From Leifsonia sp. fls2-241-R2A-40a (GTDB taxonomy: Bacteria > Actinomycetota > Actinomycetes > Actinomycetales > Microbacteriaceae), in assembly GCF_030209575.1 (NCBI RefSeq), contig NZ_JARVRS010000001.1, forward strand, positions 3,286,001 to 3,350,000: a stretch of 64,000 nt of DNA, written 5' to 3'. Made by a program: the position numbers and the translations under genes. The notes under the pieces are model-generated. The model was not told the DNA's origin. It ran no database searches and worked only from the letters and a program-made list of their open reading frames with translations. This document shows, one piece after another, positions 1-7,866 of the stretch; position 1 is the stretch's first letter, and each line of letters opens with the position of its first letter.

Positions 1-1480
1 CGGAGACCAGCGCGCCGCGCTCGCCGACCCGAGCCGAGAGGCCACCGCGCGAGAGCGCCCACTCCCGCAGGCCGACGCGGTCCAGGACGGCGAGCAGCTC
101 GTCGTCCGTCGCGGTGTCGCGCGCGAAGAGGAGGTTCTGGCGCAGGTCCGAATCGAACAGGTACGGCCGCTGCTCGACCAGCCCGACCATCCGGCGCACG
201 TCGTCCTGGCGCAGTTCGCGCGTGGGGATGCCGTCGATCCGGTAGTGGCCGGTGTGGTCCAGCAGGCGTGTCAGCACGTGCGCGAGCGCGGTCTTGCCTG
301 CGCCGGTCGGCCCGCTGAGCCCCACGCGCTCCCCCGGTCGGATCGTCAGCGAGACGTCGTCGAGGACGGGAGACGACGACCCGGGCCAGTGCGCGGACAC
401 GCCATCGAGACGGACTTCCGGGACCCGTCCGGGACGCACCTTCAGCGGCCGCGCCTCCACCCCGTCCACCGGGATCCCGTCGGGCACGATGACCGGCGCC
501 ACGGATGCGATCCGCTCGGCGCTCGAACGCACCCGGCTCCACGCCCCGAACGCGAGCGGCACGGTGCCGAACACCTCGAACACCGCCAGGGGCAGCAACG
601 CGATCACGGCGAGGCCCGGCGCGTCGATCGCCCCGCCACCGAGGGCAGGGATGCCCGCAGCGAGCCCGACCGCGGTGGCCGCTCCGGCGAGCAGGGACAC
701 GACCGCGGCGGTGAGCCCGAGCCCGACGGCCCGCGTCCGCACGGCCGTCGTGAGCCGTGCGCTCGCCCGTCGGACGCGGTCTTGGGCGGACGGCAGCGCG
801 CCGTACGCAGCGAGCACGTCGAGGTTGCTCGCGAGGTCGTGCAGGGCGTCGTTCAGGTCGGCCCGCAGCGGTGCGACCCGCCGTTCGGCCGCTGCCGCCG
901 ACCAGCGACTGATCGCCAGACCGGCGAGCAGGGCCACCGCGAGCGTGACCAGCAGCGCCGCTCCTGCGGCCGGCAGCAGCAGGTACGCCACGACGACACT
1001 CCCCGCCGCGACGATCACCGCGCCGACCAGCGGCTGGATTACGCGCAGAGAGAGGTTCTGCAGCTCGTCGACGTCGTCCGCCAGGCGCGTCAGCAGGTCG
1101 CCCGAGCGGATGCCGTGCAGACCGTCGGGAGCGAGCGGCTCCAGCCGCGCGTACAGCCGCGAACGCACCGTGCCCAGCTGACGGAAGGCCGCGTCGTGAC
1201 CCGCCAGCCGCTCCAGATAGCGGAAGAACGCGCGGCCCAGCGCGAAGGCCCGCACACCGACCACGGCCATCGAGAGATACATGAGCGCCGGCTGCTCGGA
1301 GGCGCGGGTGATCAGCCAGGCCGATACCCCGAGCAGGGCGACAGCACTGCCGCCGCTCAGCACACCGAAACCGATCGCGGTCCACAGACGCCCGGCCGAG
1401 GGGACGGCGAGACGCAGGATGCGGCGGACCTCCGCCCGATCGACCTGAGCCACGCCTTCCTGCACAGCATCACTGGACAA
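1..1480 (-). CDS. cydC: Cytochrome bd assembly ABC transporter CydC, 3' end cut by window
   Basis: Half-transporter that with CydD forms the heterodimeric ABC exporter (cysteine/glutathione type) needed to assemble cytochrome bd oxidase in the membrane. About 493 codons lie in the window. The N-terminal part is a membrane domain with hydrophobic helices (for example ALLGVSAWLITRAS and VVVAYLLLPAAGAALLV), followed by an ATPase domain with Walker A SGPTGAGKT near residue 390 and a Q-loop (GLVEQRPYLF). The ABC signature and Walker B lie beyond base 1. I place the start at a TTG (bases 1480-1478) because GGAGGT lies 5 nt upstream; this start overlaps the end of cydD by 11 nt. A GTG at 1465 is the alternative. 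It is the last gene of the cydABDC operon. Confidence 0.9.
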   Translation of the reverse strand, partial: MSSDAVQEGVAQVDRAEVRRILRLAVPSAGRLWTAIGFGVLSGGSAVALLGVSAWLITRASEQPALMYLSMAVVGVRAFALGRAFFRYLERLAGHDAAFRQLGTVRSRLYARLEPLAPDGLHGIRSGDLLTRLADDVDELQNLSLRVIQPLVGAVIVAAGSVVVAYLLLPAAGAALLVTLAVALLAGLAISRWSAAAAERRVAPLRADLNDALHDLASNLDVLAAYGALPSAQDRVRRASARLTTAVRTRAVGLGLTAAVVSLLAGAATAVGLAAGIPALGGGAIDAPGLAVIALLPLAVFEVFGTVPLAFGAWSRVRSSAERIASVAPVIVPDGIPVDGVEARPLKVRPGRVPEVRLDGVSAHWPGSSSPVLDDVSLTIRPGERVGLSGPTGAGKTALAHVLTRLLDHTGHYRIDGIPTRELRQDDVRRMVGLVEQRPYLFDSDLRQNLLFARDTATDDELLAVLDRVGLREWALSRGGLSARVGERGALVS

Positions 1481-3146
1481 CGGACACCTCCGCGACGACG
1501 GACGACGAGACCGGGACACCCGGCTCCAGCGTCAGCACGGTGTCCGCCGCCGCGGTGACGGCATCCCGGTGGCTGACCACCAGCACGGCCGCACCTTCGG
1601 CGGCCGCCCGGCGCAGCCCCTCCATGAGGCGTCCCTCCGTGGCCGCGTCGAGGGCCGACGTCGGCTCGTCCAGAATGAGGACCGGGCACTCGCGGGACCG
1701 CAGCCGGTAGAGCGCGCGCGCCACCGCGACGCGCTGCGCCTGCCCGCCGGACAGCCCGGCGCCGCCCACTCCGAGCGGCAGCTGCGGATCGAGTTCGCCG
1801 GCAGCCGCATCCCGCAGCGCCGAAGCGACTCGGGCAGGGTCCACGACATCGCCCAGCGCGACGTTCTCGGCGATCGTCCCCGCGATCAACCCGGGCCGCT
1901 GGCCCGACCAGGCCACCGCCTCCCGGCGCTCGGCGACAGCGGACCGGCCGGATACCAGGACGCGACCCTGCGACTCCACGAACCCCAGCACCGCGCCCAC
2001 CAGGCTCGACTTCCCGGCCCCGCTCGGAGCCCGGAGCACCGCGAGCTCACCGGGGCGCACGGTCGCGCTGAAGCCCTCGACCACGGTCCGCCCGTCGTAG
2101 GCGATCCGGACATCGTCGAAGACCAGCCCGTCGCCTCCGGACGCGGCAACCGCCGACGCGTCGGAAGAAGGCCCCACATTCGACGGCACCTGTTCCGCCG
2201 CCTCGATGACCTCGAACGCATTCGACGCCGCCTCGATGCCCTCCGCCGCCGCATGGTAGCTCGCACCGACGTTGCGCAGCGGCAGGAACGCCTCCGGCGC
2301 GAGCAGCAGCACGAAGAGCCCGGCCGACAGGTCCAGCGATCCGCCGAGCAGCCGCAGACCGATCGTCACCGCGATCACCGCGACCGACAGGCTCGCGGCC
2401 AGTTCGAGCACGAAACCGGAGAGGAACGACATCCGCAGCACGCGCATCGTGTGCACGCGGTACTGCTCGCTCACCTCCCGGATGCGCGCCTCCTGCCGGT
2501 GCTGACGGCCGAACAGCTTGAGGGTGGCCAGCCCGGCGACGACATCCAGGAAGGCGGTCGACAGGGTGGAGAGCGCCCGCCACTGCCGCTGCTGCGCCGC
2601 CTGGGTCGCCCACCCGACGAGGATCATGAACACCGGGATGAGCGGCAGCGTCACGATCAGGATGATCCCGCTGGTCAGGTCGCGCCATGCGATCGTGAGC
2701 ACCAGGAGCGGGGTCGCCACCGCGGTCGCGATCAACTGGGGCAGGTACTTCGCGAAATAGCCGTCGAGCGCCTCCATCCCGCGGCCGGCGACGAGCGTGA
2801 CGTCCGCCGAACTGCGACGGGACACCCATGCCGGGCCGAGCCGTCCGATCGCCGAGACCAGCCGCTCGCGCAGCTGGCCGACCGCCCGCGCGCCGCCGCG
2901 GGCCGAGACGACGTCCGTGGCCCACAGCAGCGCCGCCCGGCATCCCACGACGACCGTGAGCAGCGCAAGCGTGCCGCCGAGAGAGGCGGGCGCCTCCCCC
3001 GCGATCGCGCGCACGATGAGGTCGGTGACCAGCCACGCGAAGGCGATGGTCGACGCGGTCTGCAGCACCGCCAGCACGGCGCCCGCGGCGAGCGTGCCGC
3101 GGGTCGCCGACGCATAGCGGAGGAGGCGGGGATCGAGCGGCCGCAT
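1470..3146 (-). CDS. cydD: Cytochrome bd assembly ABC transporter CydD
   Basis: Partner of CydC in the exporter that supports haem insertion into cytochrome bd. The 558-residue product has the exporter architecture: about six membrane helices over residues 1-300, then an ATPase domain. Visible motifs are Walker A APSGAGKSS, the ABC signature LSGGQAQRV, Walker B CPVLILDEPTSALD and the switch histidine in VVSHRD. The length is normal for the family. The start ATG lies 1 nt after the cydB stop, so translation is probably coupled. Between the membrane and ATPase parts sits a short alanine- and serine-rich linker. The ATP-binding site residues are complete, so it should be functional. Confidence 0.95.
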   Translation of the reverse strand: MRPLDPRLLRYASATRGTLAAGAVLAVLQTASTIAFAWLVTDLIVRAIAGEAPASLGGTLALLTVVVGCRAALLWATDVVSARGGARAVGQLRERLVSAIGRLGPAWVSRRSSADVTLVAGRGMEALDGYFAKYLPQLIATAVATPLLVLTIAWRDLTSGIILIVTLPLIPVFMILVGWATQAAQQRQWRALSTLSTAFLDVVAGLATLKLFGRQHRQEARIREVSEQYRVHTMRVLRMSFLSGFVLELAASLSVAVIAVTIGLRLLGGSLDLSAGLFVLLLAPEAFLPLRNVGASYHAAAEGIEAASNAFEVIEAAEQVPSNVGPSSDASAVAASGGDGLVFDDVRIAYDGRTVVEGFSATVRPGELAVLRAPSGAGKSSLVGAVLGFVESQGRVLVSGRSAVAERREAVAWSGQRPGLIAGTIAENVALGDVVDPARVASALRDAAAGELDPQLPLGVGGAGLSGGQAQRVAVARALYRLRSRECPVLILDEPTSALDAATEGRLMEGLRRAAAEGAAVLVVSHRDAVTAAADTVLTLEPGVPVSSSVVAEVSVVQ

Positions 3147-3147
3147 G

Positions 3148-4197
3148 TCAGGCCGTCACGGGACGCCGCGGGTCGTCGTCCCCGGTGGGAGCGGGCGCGG
3201 CGTCCTGAGGGATGTGGTCCCGGGTCACGCGCTTGCGGAAGACCCAGTAGGTCCAGCCCTGGTACACCAGGATCAGCGGGAGGGAGAACGCCGCCACCCA
3301 CGTCATGATCGTGAGGGTCGTGGTCGAGCTCGACGCGTTGGCGATGGTGAGGCTGTTCTCCGGGTTCGGCGACGAGGGCATCACGTCCGGGAACAGCGCC
3401 GCGAACAGCGAGACGACGGCCAGCGCGATCGTGGCGGCCATGAATCCGAACGACCAGCCCTCCGCGCCCCGGAGGTTCGCGATCCACGATGCGACGAGCG
3501 CCACCGCGGCGAAGATCGCGAGCGCGAGGAACACCGGCGAGAAGTGCGAGACCGCCGTCCAACCCAGGAACAGCACGGCCACCACGATGGCGAGCAGACC
3601 GGAGCGCGTCGCCAGCCGGCGAGCCCGCAGCCGCAGCTCCCCGTCGGTCTTCAGCGACACGAAGACCACCCCGTGCGTGAAGAAGAGCAGCAGCGTCGTG
3701 AGACCGCCCACGATCGCGTAGCCGTTGAGCAGGTCGAACAGGGTGCCGGTGTAGTCGTGGTGCGCGTTCAGCGCCACACCCTGGACGATGTTGGCGAACG
3801 CCACACCCCAGAGGAACGCGGGGACCGCGGAGCCGACGATGATCATCCGGTCGAACCACTTCCTCCACCGGGCGCCGGCGCGCTGGTGGCGGTACTCGAA
3901 CGACACCCCGCGGACGATCAGCGCGAGCAGGATCAGCAGGAGCGCCAGGTAGAAGCCGCTGAACAACGTCGCGTACCACTCGGGGAACGCCGCGAAGAGC
4001 GCCGCCCCGGCGACGATCACCCAGGTCTCGTTGAGGTCCCACACCGGCCCGATGGTGTTGATCATCACGCGCCGGTCGACATCGTCGCGGCCGAGGAACG
4101 GCAGCGCCATCCCGACCCCGAAGTCGAACCCGTCGAGCACGAAGTAGCCGACGAAGAAGAAGGCGACGATGCCGAACCACAGAACTGCCAGATCCAT
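3148..4197 (-). CDS. cydB: Cytochrome bd ubiquinol/menaquinol oxidase subunit II
   Basis: Subunit II of the cytochrome bd terminal oxidase, which oxidises quinol and reduces oxygen to water without proton pumping, with high oxygen affinity. The 349-residue protein begins MDLAVLWFGIVAFFFVGYF, the usual CydB first helix, and contains about nine hydrophobic segments, with conserved stretches such as LDGFDFGVGM and NETWVIVAGAALFAAFPEWYA. A short charged tail (about residues 328-349) is rich in Asp, Pro and Arg. The gene is 11 nt downstream of cydA, and both belong to one transcript with cydD and cydC. Confidence 0.97.
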   Translation of the reverse strand: MDLAVLWFGIVAFFFVGYFVLDGFDFGVGMALPFLGRDDVDRRVMINTIGPVWDLNETWVIVAGAALFAAFPEWYATLFSGFYLALLLILLALIVRGVSFEYRHQRAGARWRKWFDRMIIVGSAVPAFLWGVAFANIVQGVALNAHHDYTGTLFDLLNGYAIVGGLTTLLLFFTHGVVFVSLKTDGELRLRARRLATRSGLLAIVVAVLFLGWTAVSHFSPVFLALAIFAAVALVASWIANLRGAEGWSFGFMAATIALAVVSLFAALFPDVMPSSPNPENSLTIANASSSTTTLTIMTWVAAFSLPLILVYQGWTYWVFRKRVTRDHIPQDAAPAPTGDDDPRRPVTA

Positions 4198-4208
4198 TGC
4201 CCTGCCTC

Positions 4209-5618
4209 CTAGTAGACCGTCGCGACCGGGATGGGCTCGCCCGCCTCGTCGAGATGCTTATCGACCGGCTCTGGGCCCTTCTGCGCCGCGCGTTTGATGA
4301 GCGAGAACTCGACCACCGCGAGCGTGCCGTAGATCGCGGTGAAGGCGACCAGGGAGATCAGCACCTCGAGCCCGGTGGTCCCGGGAGAGACGCCGTCGGC
4401 CGTCTTCATCAGGCTGAACACGATCCACGGCTGGCGGCCCATCTCGGTGAAGATCCAGCCGACGACCATCGCCAGGAGCGACAGCGGCATGGCCCAGATC
4501 GCGACCTTCCACATCCAGGTTCGGGGCGTCCGGCCCTTGCGGGTGAACCACAGTCCGGCGACAGCGATCAGCACGTGCAGCATGCCCAGCCCCATCATCC
4601 AGCGGAAGGCCCAGTAGGTGACCCAGATGACCGGCGTGTAGTCGCCCGGGCCGTACAGCTGCGTGTACTGCGCCTGCAGGTCGTTGATCCCCTCGACCGT
4701 GCCGTTCAGCGTGTGCGTCGACAGGAACGACAGCAGGTACGGGATGCGGATGGAGAACAGCTCGTGCACGCCGTCAGGGGTGCCGAGCGTGAAGATCGAG
4801 AACGACGCGTCCGCGCCGGTCGACGTCTTGTAGAGCGCCTCCGCGGCGGCCATCTTCATCGGCTGGGTCTCGACCATCGCGAGTCCCAGCTGGTCGCCGC
4901 TGAGCACGGTGCCGATCCCGGCGCCGACCATGAGCCACAGGCCGAACTTGAGCGCGGGCCGCATGGTGTCGAGGTGGCGGTTGCGGGACAGGTGCCAGGC
5001 GGCCACCGCGATGATGAGGCCGGCGGACACCATGAAGCAGCCGAAGATCGTGTGCGGGAACGCCGCCAGCGCGACCTTGTTGGTCAGCACCGCCCAGAGG
5101 TCGGTGAGCTCGGCACGGCCCTTCGCGGCGTTGAGGTGGTAGCCGACCGGGTTCTGCATGAACGCGTTCGCCGCGAGGATGAAGTACGCGGAGAGGATGC
5201 TGCCAACCGACACGACCCAGATGGTGGCGAGGTGCAGGCCTCTCGGCAGCCGATCCCAGCCGAAGATCCAGAGTCCGATGAAGGTGGCCTCCAGGAAGAA
5301 GGCGAGAAGCCCTTCGAGGGCGAGCGGGGCTCCGAAGATGTCGCCCACGAACCGCGAGTAGTCGGACCAGTTCATACCGAACTGGAACTCCTGCACGATC
5401 CCGGTCACCACGCCCATCGCGAAGTTGATCAGGAAGATCTTCCCGAAGAAGTGGGTCAGCTGCAGGTAGTGGACTTTCCCCGTGCGGTACCAGGCGGTCT
5501 GGAAGATCGCGGTGCAGGTGACCAGCCCGATGGTCAGGGGAACGAACAGGAAGTGGTAGATCGTCGTGAGCCCGAACTGCCAGCGCGACAGCAGGAGCGG
5601 GTCCAGCAGCTCGTTCAC
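4209..5618 (-). CDS. cydA: Cytochrome bd oxidase subunit I
   Basis: Subunit I carries the three haems (b558, b595, d) and the quinol site of cytochrome bd oxidase. The 469-residue product starts from a GTG (MNELLDPLLLSRWQFGLTT). The haem ligand histidine is seen in TTIYHFLFVPLTIG near residue 22, and the conserved GRQPW motif of the quinol-binding Q-loop is present in EMGRQPWIVF. At 469 residues it is the short Q-loop form usual in actinobacteria. It is the first gene of the operon. AAGGGA lies upstream as a ribosome binding site. The promoter region shared with the divergent blaI-like gene carries two palindromes that probably bind that repressor. Confidence 0.97.
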   Translation of the reverse strand: MNELLDPLLLSRWQFGLTTIYHFLFVPLTIGLVTCTAIFQTAWYRTGKVHYLQLTHFFGKIFLINFAMGVVTGIVQEFQFGMNWSDYSRFVGDIFGAPLALEGLLAFFLEATFIGLWIFGWDRLPRGLHLATIWVVSVGSILSAYFILAANAFMQNPVGYHLNAAKGRAELTDLWAVLTNKVALAAFPHTIFGCFMVSAGLIIAVAAWHLSRNRHLDTMRPALKFGLWLMVGAGIGTVLSGDQLGLAMVETQPMKMAAAEALYKTSTGADASFSIFTLGTPDGVHELFSIRIPYLLSFLSTHTLNGTVEGINDLQAQYTQLYGPGDYTPVIWVTYWAFRWMMGLGMLHVLIAVAGLWFTRKGRTPRTWMWKVAIWAMPLSLLAMVVGWIFTEMGRQPWIVFSLMKTADGVSPGTTGLEVLISLVAFTAIYGTLAVVEFSLIKRAAQKGPEPVDKHLDEAGEPIPVATVY

Positions 5619-5637
5619 ATGTGTTCCCTTCGCCTCT

Positions 5638-5652
5638 TCTACACAGTGTAGA
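5638..5652. promoter_or_regulatory. Candidate BlaI-type operator 1 (cydA side)
   Basis: TCTACACAGTGTAGA is a perfect 7+1+7 palindrome. It contains the TACA/TGTA half-sites typical of BlaI/MecI repressors. It lies 20 nt upstream of the cydA GTG and overlaps a possible cydA -10 element (TACACT on the minus strand), so bound repressor would block the cyd operon. Confidence 0.7.
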
Positions 5653-5660
5653 ACACAACT

Positions 5661-5675
5661 TCTACGAAGTGTAGA
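5661..5675. promoter_or_regulatory. Candidate BlaI-type operator 2 (blaI side)
   Basis: TCTACGAAGTGTAGA repeats operator 1 with two changed bases, and the identity extends into both flanks (18 of 20 positions). The centres are 23 bp apart, about two helical turns, which suits side-by-side dimers. It lies in the -35 region of the divergent blaI-like gene and could serve autoregulation. Confidence 0.65.
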
Positions 5676-5696
5676 ACATTCACAGCCCGTTCGCGC

Positions 5697-5702
5697 TACC
5701 CT
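5697..5702 (+). promoter_or_regulatory. -10 element of the blaI-like gene (leaderless)
   Basis: TACCCT lies exactly 6 nt before the GTG at 5709, so transcription should begin at the start codon itself. Confidence 0.55.
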
Positions 5703-5708
5703 GGATCC

Positions 5709-6077
5709 GTGGCTAATCTCGGAGAACTCGAGCGGGCGGTCATGGACGCCCTGTGGGACGGCGATGCCCCCATCACGGCGGGCGAACTACGAGAGAAGCT
5801 AGCGGCCGCGCGGGACGCCGGAAAGGCACCGGCGCTCACCACGATCCTGACCGTGCTCTCCCGGCTGGAGGCCAAGGGCTTCGTCGGCCGCGACCGCGAC
5901 GCACGTCCGCACCTCTACTTCGCGGCCCTCAGCCGCGCCGGGCACGTCGCCGACCTGATGCGCGAAGTGCTGGAGTCCTCCTCCGACCGCACCGAGGCGC
6001 TCGCCTACTTCGTGGGATCCGTCGACGAGTCCGAGGCCGAGATGCTGCGCCGCCTGCTCGACGCACGCAGCGTGTGA
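5709..6077 (+). CDS. blaI: BlaI/MecI/CopY-family transcriptional repressor
   Basis: A 122-residue winged-helix repressor of the penicillinase repressor family. The helix-turn-helix part covers about residues 1-75 (ELERAVMDALWDGDAPITAGELREKL, then TTILTVLSRLEAKGFVGRDRD), followed by a C-terminal dimerisation helix. It starts with a GTG that appears leaderless and overlaps the next gene, an M56 protease, by 4 nt. This is the standard BlaI–BlaR pair layout, in which the protease inactivates the repressor on a signal. The gene is divergent from cydA, and the two palindromes between them point to control of the cyd operon as well as itself. The target assignment is inference; family membership is clear. 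Confidence 0.9.
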   Translation: MANLGELERAVMDALWDGDAPITAGELREKLAAARDAGKAPALTTILTVLSRLEAKGFVGRDRDARPHLYFAALSRAGHVADLMREVLESSSDRTEALAYFVGSVDESEAEMLRRLLDARSV

Positions 6078-7030
6078 GCAACGACCCCGCGGCCGGTCTC
6101 ACCGGGGCCATCTTCCTCGGCGCGCTCGCCGTCGCGCTGGCCTGGCCGGTCCCGCTGCTGCTCTCGCGGGCCAAGTGGCCATCGGCCGCACCCGTCATCG
6201 CCGTCGCCCTGTGGCAGTCGATCGCACTGGCCGGCGGCATCTCGATGATCGGGTCGCTGCTCCTCGCGGGCCTGCAGCCGTTCGGTGACGACCTCTGGAG
6301 CCGGATCTCCGGCGCCTGGGCCTCGCTGTTCCACGGCCCCCTGCCGGCTGAGGCAACGCTGCTCAACGCCTTCCTGCTCAGCGCCGCCATCCTGCTGACC
6401 GCGCACCTGCTCCTGAATCTCGCCCTGACCTCGGTGCGCAGCCGCAACCAGCGGCACCGGCACATGGAGCTGCTGCGCCTGCTCTCCTCGCCCCTGCCCG
6501 ACGCCCCGAGCACCCGCGTGATCGAGCACCCCGCACCGGCGGCCTACTGCCTTCCCGGCGCACGCAGCGTGACGGTCCTCTCCGAGGGCATGATCGAGCT
6601 GCTCTCCCCCGCCGAGCTGGATGCGGTGGTCGCGCACGAGCGAGCCCACCTGCGGCAGAAGCACCACCTGCTGCTCGACGCGTTCCGCTCCTGGAAGCGC
6701 GCGCTCCCCTGGTTCCCGATCGCCACCCGGGCTCAGGATGCGGTGGCCCTGCTCCTGGAGCAGCTGGCCGACGACACCGCACGCCGGACCTCCGGGGATG
6801 CCGTGCTCGCCGGCGCGATCCGTCTCGTCGACGAGACCGGCCAGGCGGGAGCCGTGCTCGGCGCACCCAAGGACCGCCGCACGCCGGAGCAGCGCCGCGC
6901 GGCCCTGGTGGCGCGGGAGGAGCGGCTGACGGACGGGCGCCGCACGGTCGGGCCCGCACTCCGGGCCGCCGTCGTCGTCGCGACGGTCCTGCTGGTCGTC
7001 GTGCCGCCGGTCGTCGTCCTCGTCAGCTGA
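6074..7030 (+). CDS. M56-family membrane metalloprotease (BlaR1-like, no sensor domain)
   Basis: A 318-residue integral membrane zinc protease. Hydrophobic segments lie near residues 10-30, 40-65 and 95-120, followed by the zinc motif HERAH in AVVAHERAHLRQKHH, and a final membrane helix at the C-terminus (AAVVVATVLLVVVPPVVVLVS). Unlike staphylococcal BlaR1 there is no extracellular penicillin-binding domain, as in the short mycobacterial homologues. The GTG start at 6074 overlaps the blaI stop (GTGA), so the two proteins are made together. Its likely role is to cleave or trigger loss of the BlaI-type repressor; the signal is unknown. Confidence 0.88.
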   Translation: MSNDPAAGLTGAIFLGALAVALAWPVPLLLSRAKWPSAAPVIAVALWQSIALAGGISMIGSLLLAGLQPFGDDLWSRISGAWASLFHGPLPAEATLLNAFLLSAAILLTAHLLLNLALTSVRSRNQRHRHMELLRLLSSPLPDAPSTRVIEHPAPAAYCLPGARSVTVLSEGMIELLSPAELDAVVAHERAHLRQKHHLLLDAFRSWKRALPWFPIATRAQDAVALLLEQLADDTARRTSGDAVLAGAIRLVDETGQAGAVLGAPKDRRTPEQRRAALVAREERLTDGRRTVGPALRAAVVVATVLLVVVPPVVVLVS

Positions 7031-7059
7031 GGCGTCCCCTCCCCGACACCGCCTGCTGA

Positions 7060-7114
7060 GATTTGCGCCAAATCGCGGCCACGGCCGCGCCAGAACCGAG
7101 ATTTGGCGCAAATC
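7060..7114. repeat. Palindromic repeat unit (GATTTGCGCCAAATC family)
   Basis: GATTTGCGCCAAATC at 7060-7074 and its exact reverse complement at 7100-7114 form a 15-bp inverted repeat around a GC-rich loop. Each arm is itself nearly palindromic. The right edge (CAAATCGTGCGGG) recurs at 57048-57060. It lies after the M56 gene and could act as a terminator or as a REP-like element. Confidence 0.75.
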
Positions 7115-7150
7115 GTGCGGGTGACTCAGCGGCTCGTCAGGGCGCGTGGC

Positions 7151-7156
7151 TAGGCT
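7151..7156 (+). promoter_or_regulatory. -10 element before the dedA leader
   Basis: TAGGCT is followed by 6 nt and the ATG of an eight-codon open frame that ends on the dedA start codon. Confidence 0.5.
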
Positions 7157-7162
7157 GCGGTC

Positions 7163-7189
7163 ATGCCGCGACGGATGCCGACGACATGA
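7163..7189 (+). CDS. Possible eight-codon leaderless leader peptide MPRRMPTT
   Basis: The ATG lies 6 nt after TAGGCT, so it would be the first codon of a leaderless transcript. Its TGA stop overlaps the dedA ATG (ATGA), which would couple translation of dedA to that of the leader. A leader this short cannot be proved from sequence alone. Confidence 0.35.
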   Translation: MPRRMPTT

Positions 7190-7863
7190 ACGAAGCGCTC
7201 ACCTGGGTGCTCGACCTCGTGCAGAGCGTCGACCCGGTCGTCCGGACGCTGCTCGCCGGCGTCGGCATCCTGCTGGAGACGTCCATCCTGGTCGGCCTGA
7301 TCGTCCCCGGCGACACGATCGTGCTGGTCGCCAGCACCGCTGTCGCCGGCCCCGTCGAGTACATCGCCCTCGTCGTCGTAGTGATCCTCGGCGCGCTCTG
7401 CGGCGAGTCGATCGGCTTCGCACTCGGACGGTGGTTCGGCCCCCGCATCCGCGACAGCCGGCTCGGCGCGCGCATCGGCACCCGCAACTTCGACCGCGCG
7501 GAGGCCTACCTCGCGCGCCGCGGCGGCATCGCCGTGTTCCTGTCCCGGTTCCTGCCCGTGCTGCACTCGATCATCCCGCTGACCGTCGGCATGAGTCCCA
7601 TGCGCTACAAGACGTTCATGGCCTGGACGGTGCCGGCCAGCGTGCTCTGGGCGTTCGCGTACGTCAGCGTGGGGTCGGCGGCGGCCGGCGGCTACCGCGA
7701 GCTCTCGCGGGAGCTGCATGGAGCGGGCTACGTGTTCGTTGCCGTGATCGCGATCTTCCTGGTCGGCGTGTTCGTCGTGAAGAAGGTGCTCGGAAAGCGG
7801 GAGGCCCGGCACATGGAGGCGGCGGCCCGGGAATCCGAGCCGCCGCCGAGTGGTGCCGAATAG
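7186..7863 (+). CDS. DedA-family membrane protein
   Basis: A 225-residue protein of the DedA/SNARE-associated family, whose members move or flip undecaprenyl phosphate and lipids across the inner membrane. Visible family features are the re-entrant region ETSILVGLIVPGDTIVLVA (residues 27-45), the GRWFGPRI loop, and FLSRFLPVLHSIIPLTVGMSPM near residue 120, which contains the conserved arginine and glycine/proline residues. Four to five hydrophobic segments are present. I choose the ATG at 7186 because the family N-terminus aligns there and it overlaps the stop of the short leader. The gene is convergent with the following ABC operon, with a gap of 3 nt. Confidence 0.88.
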   Translation: MNEALTWVLDLVQSVDPVVRTLLAGVGILLETSILVGLIVPGDTIVLVASTAVAGPVEYIALVVVVILGALCGESIGFALGRWFGPRIRDSRLGARIGTRNFDRAEAYLARRGGIAVFLSRFLPVLHSIIPLTVGMSPMRYKTFMAWTVPASVLWAFAYVSVGSAAAGGYRELSRELHGAGYVFVAVIAIFLVGVFVVKKVLGKREARHMEAAARESEPPPSGAE

Positions 7864-7866
7864 CGT

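Noticed and set aside
1569-3308. Long + strand open frame over cydD
   Set aside because: Arg/His/Gln-rich shadow of cydD; no motif and no ribosome site.
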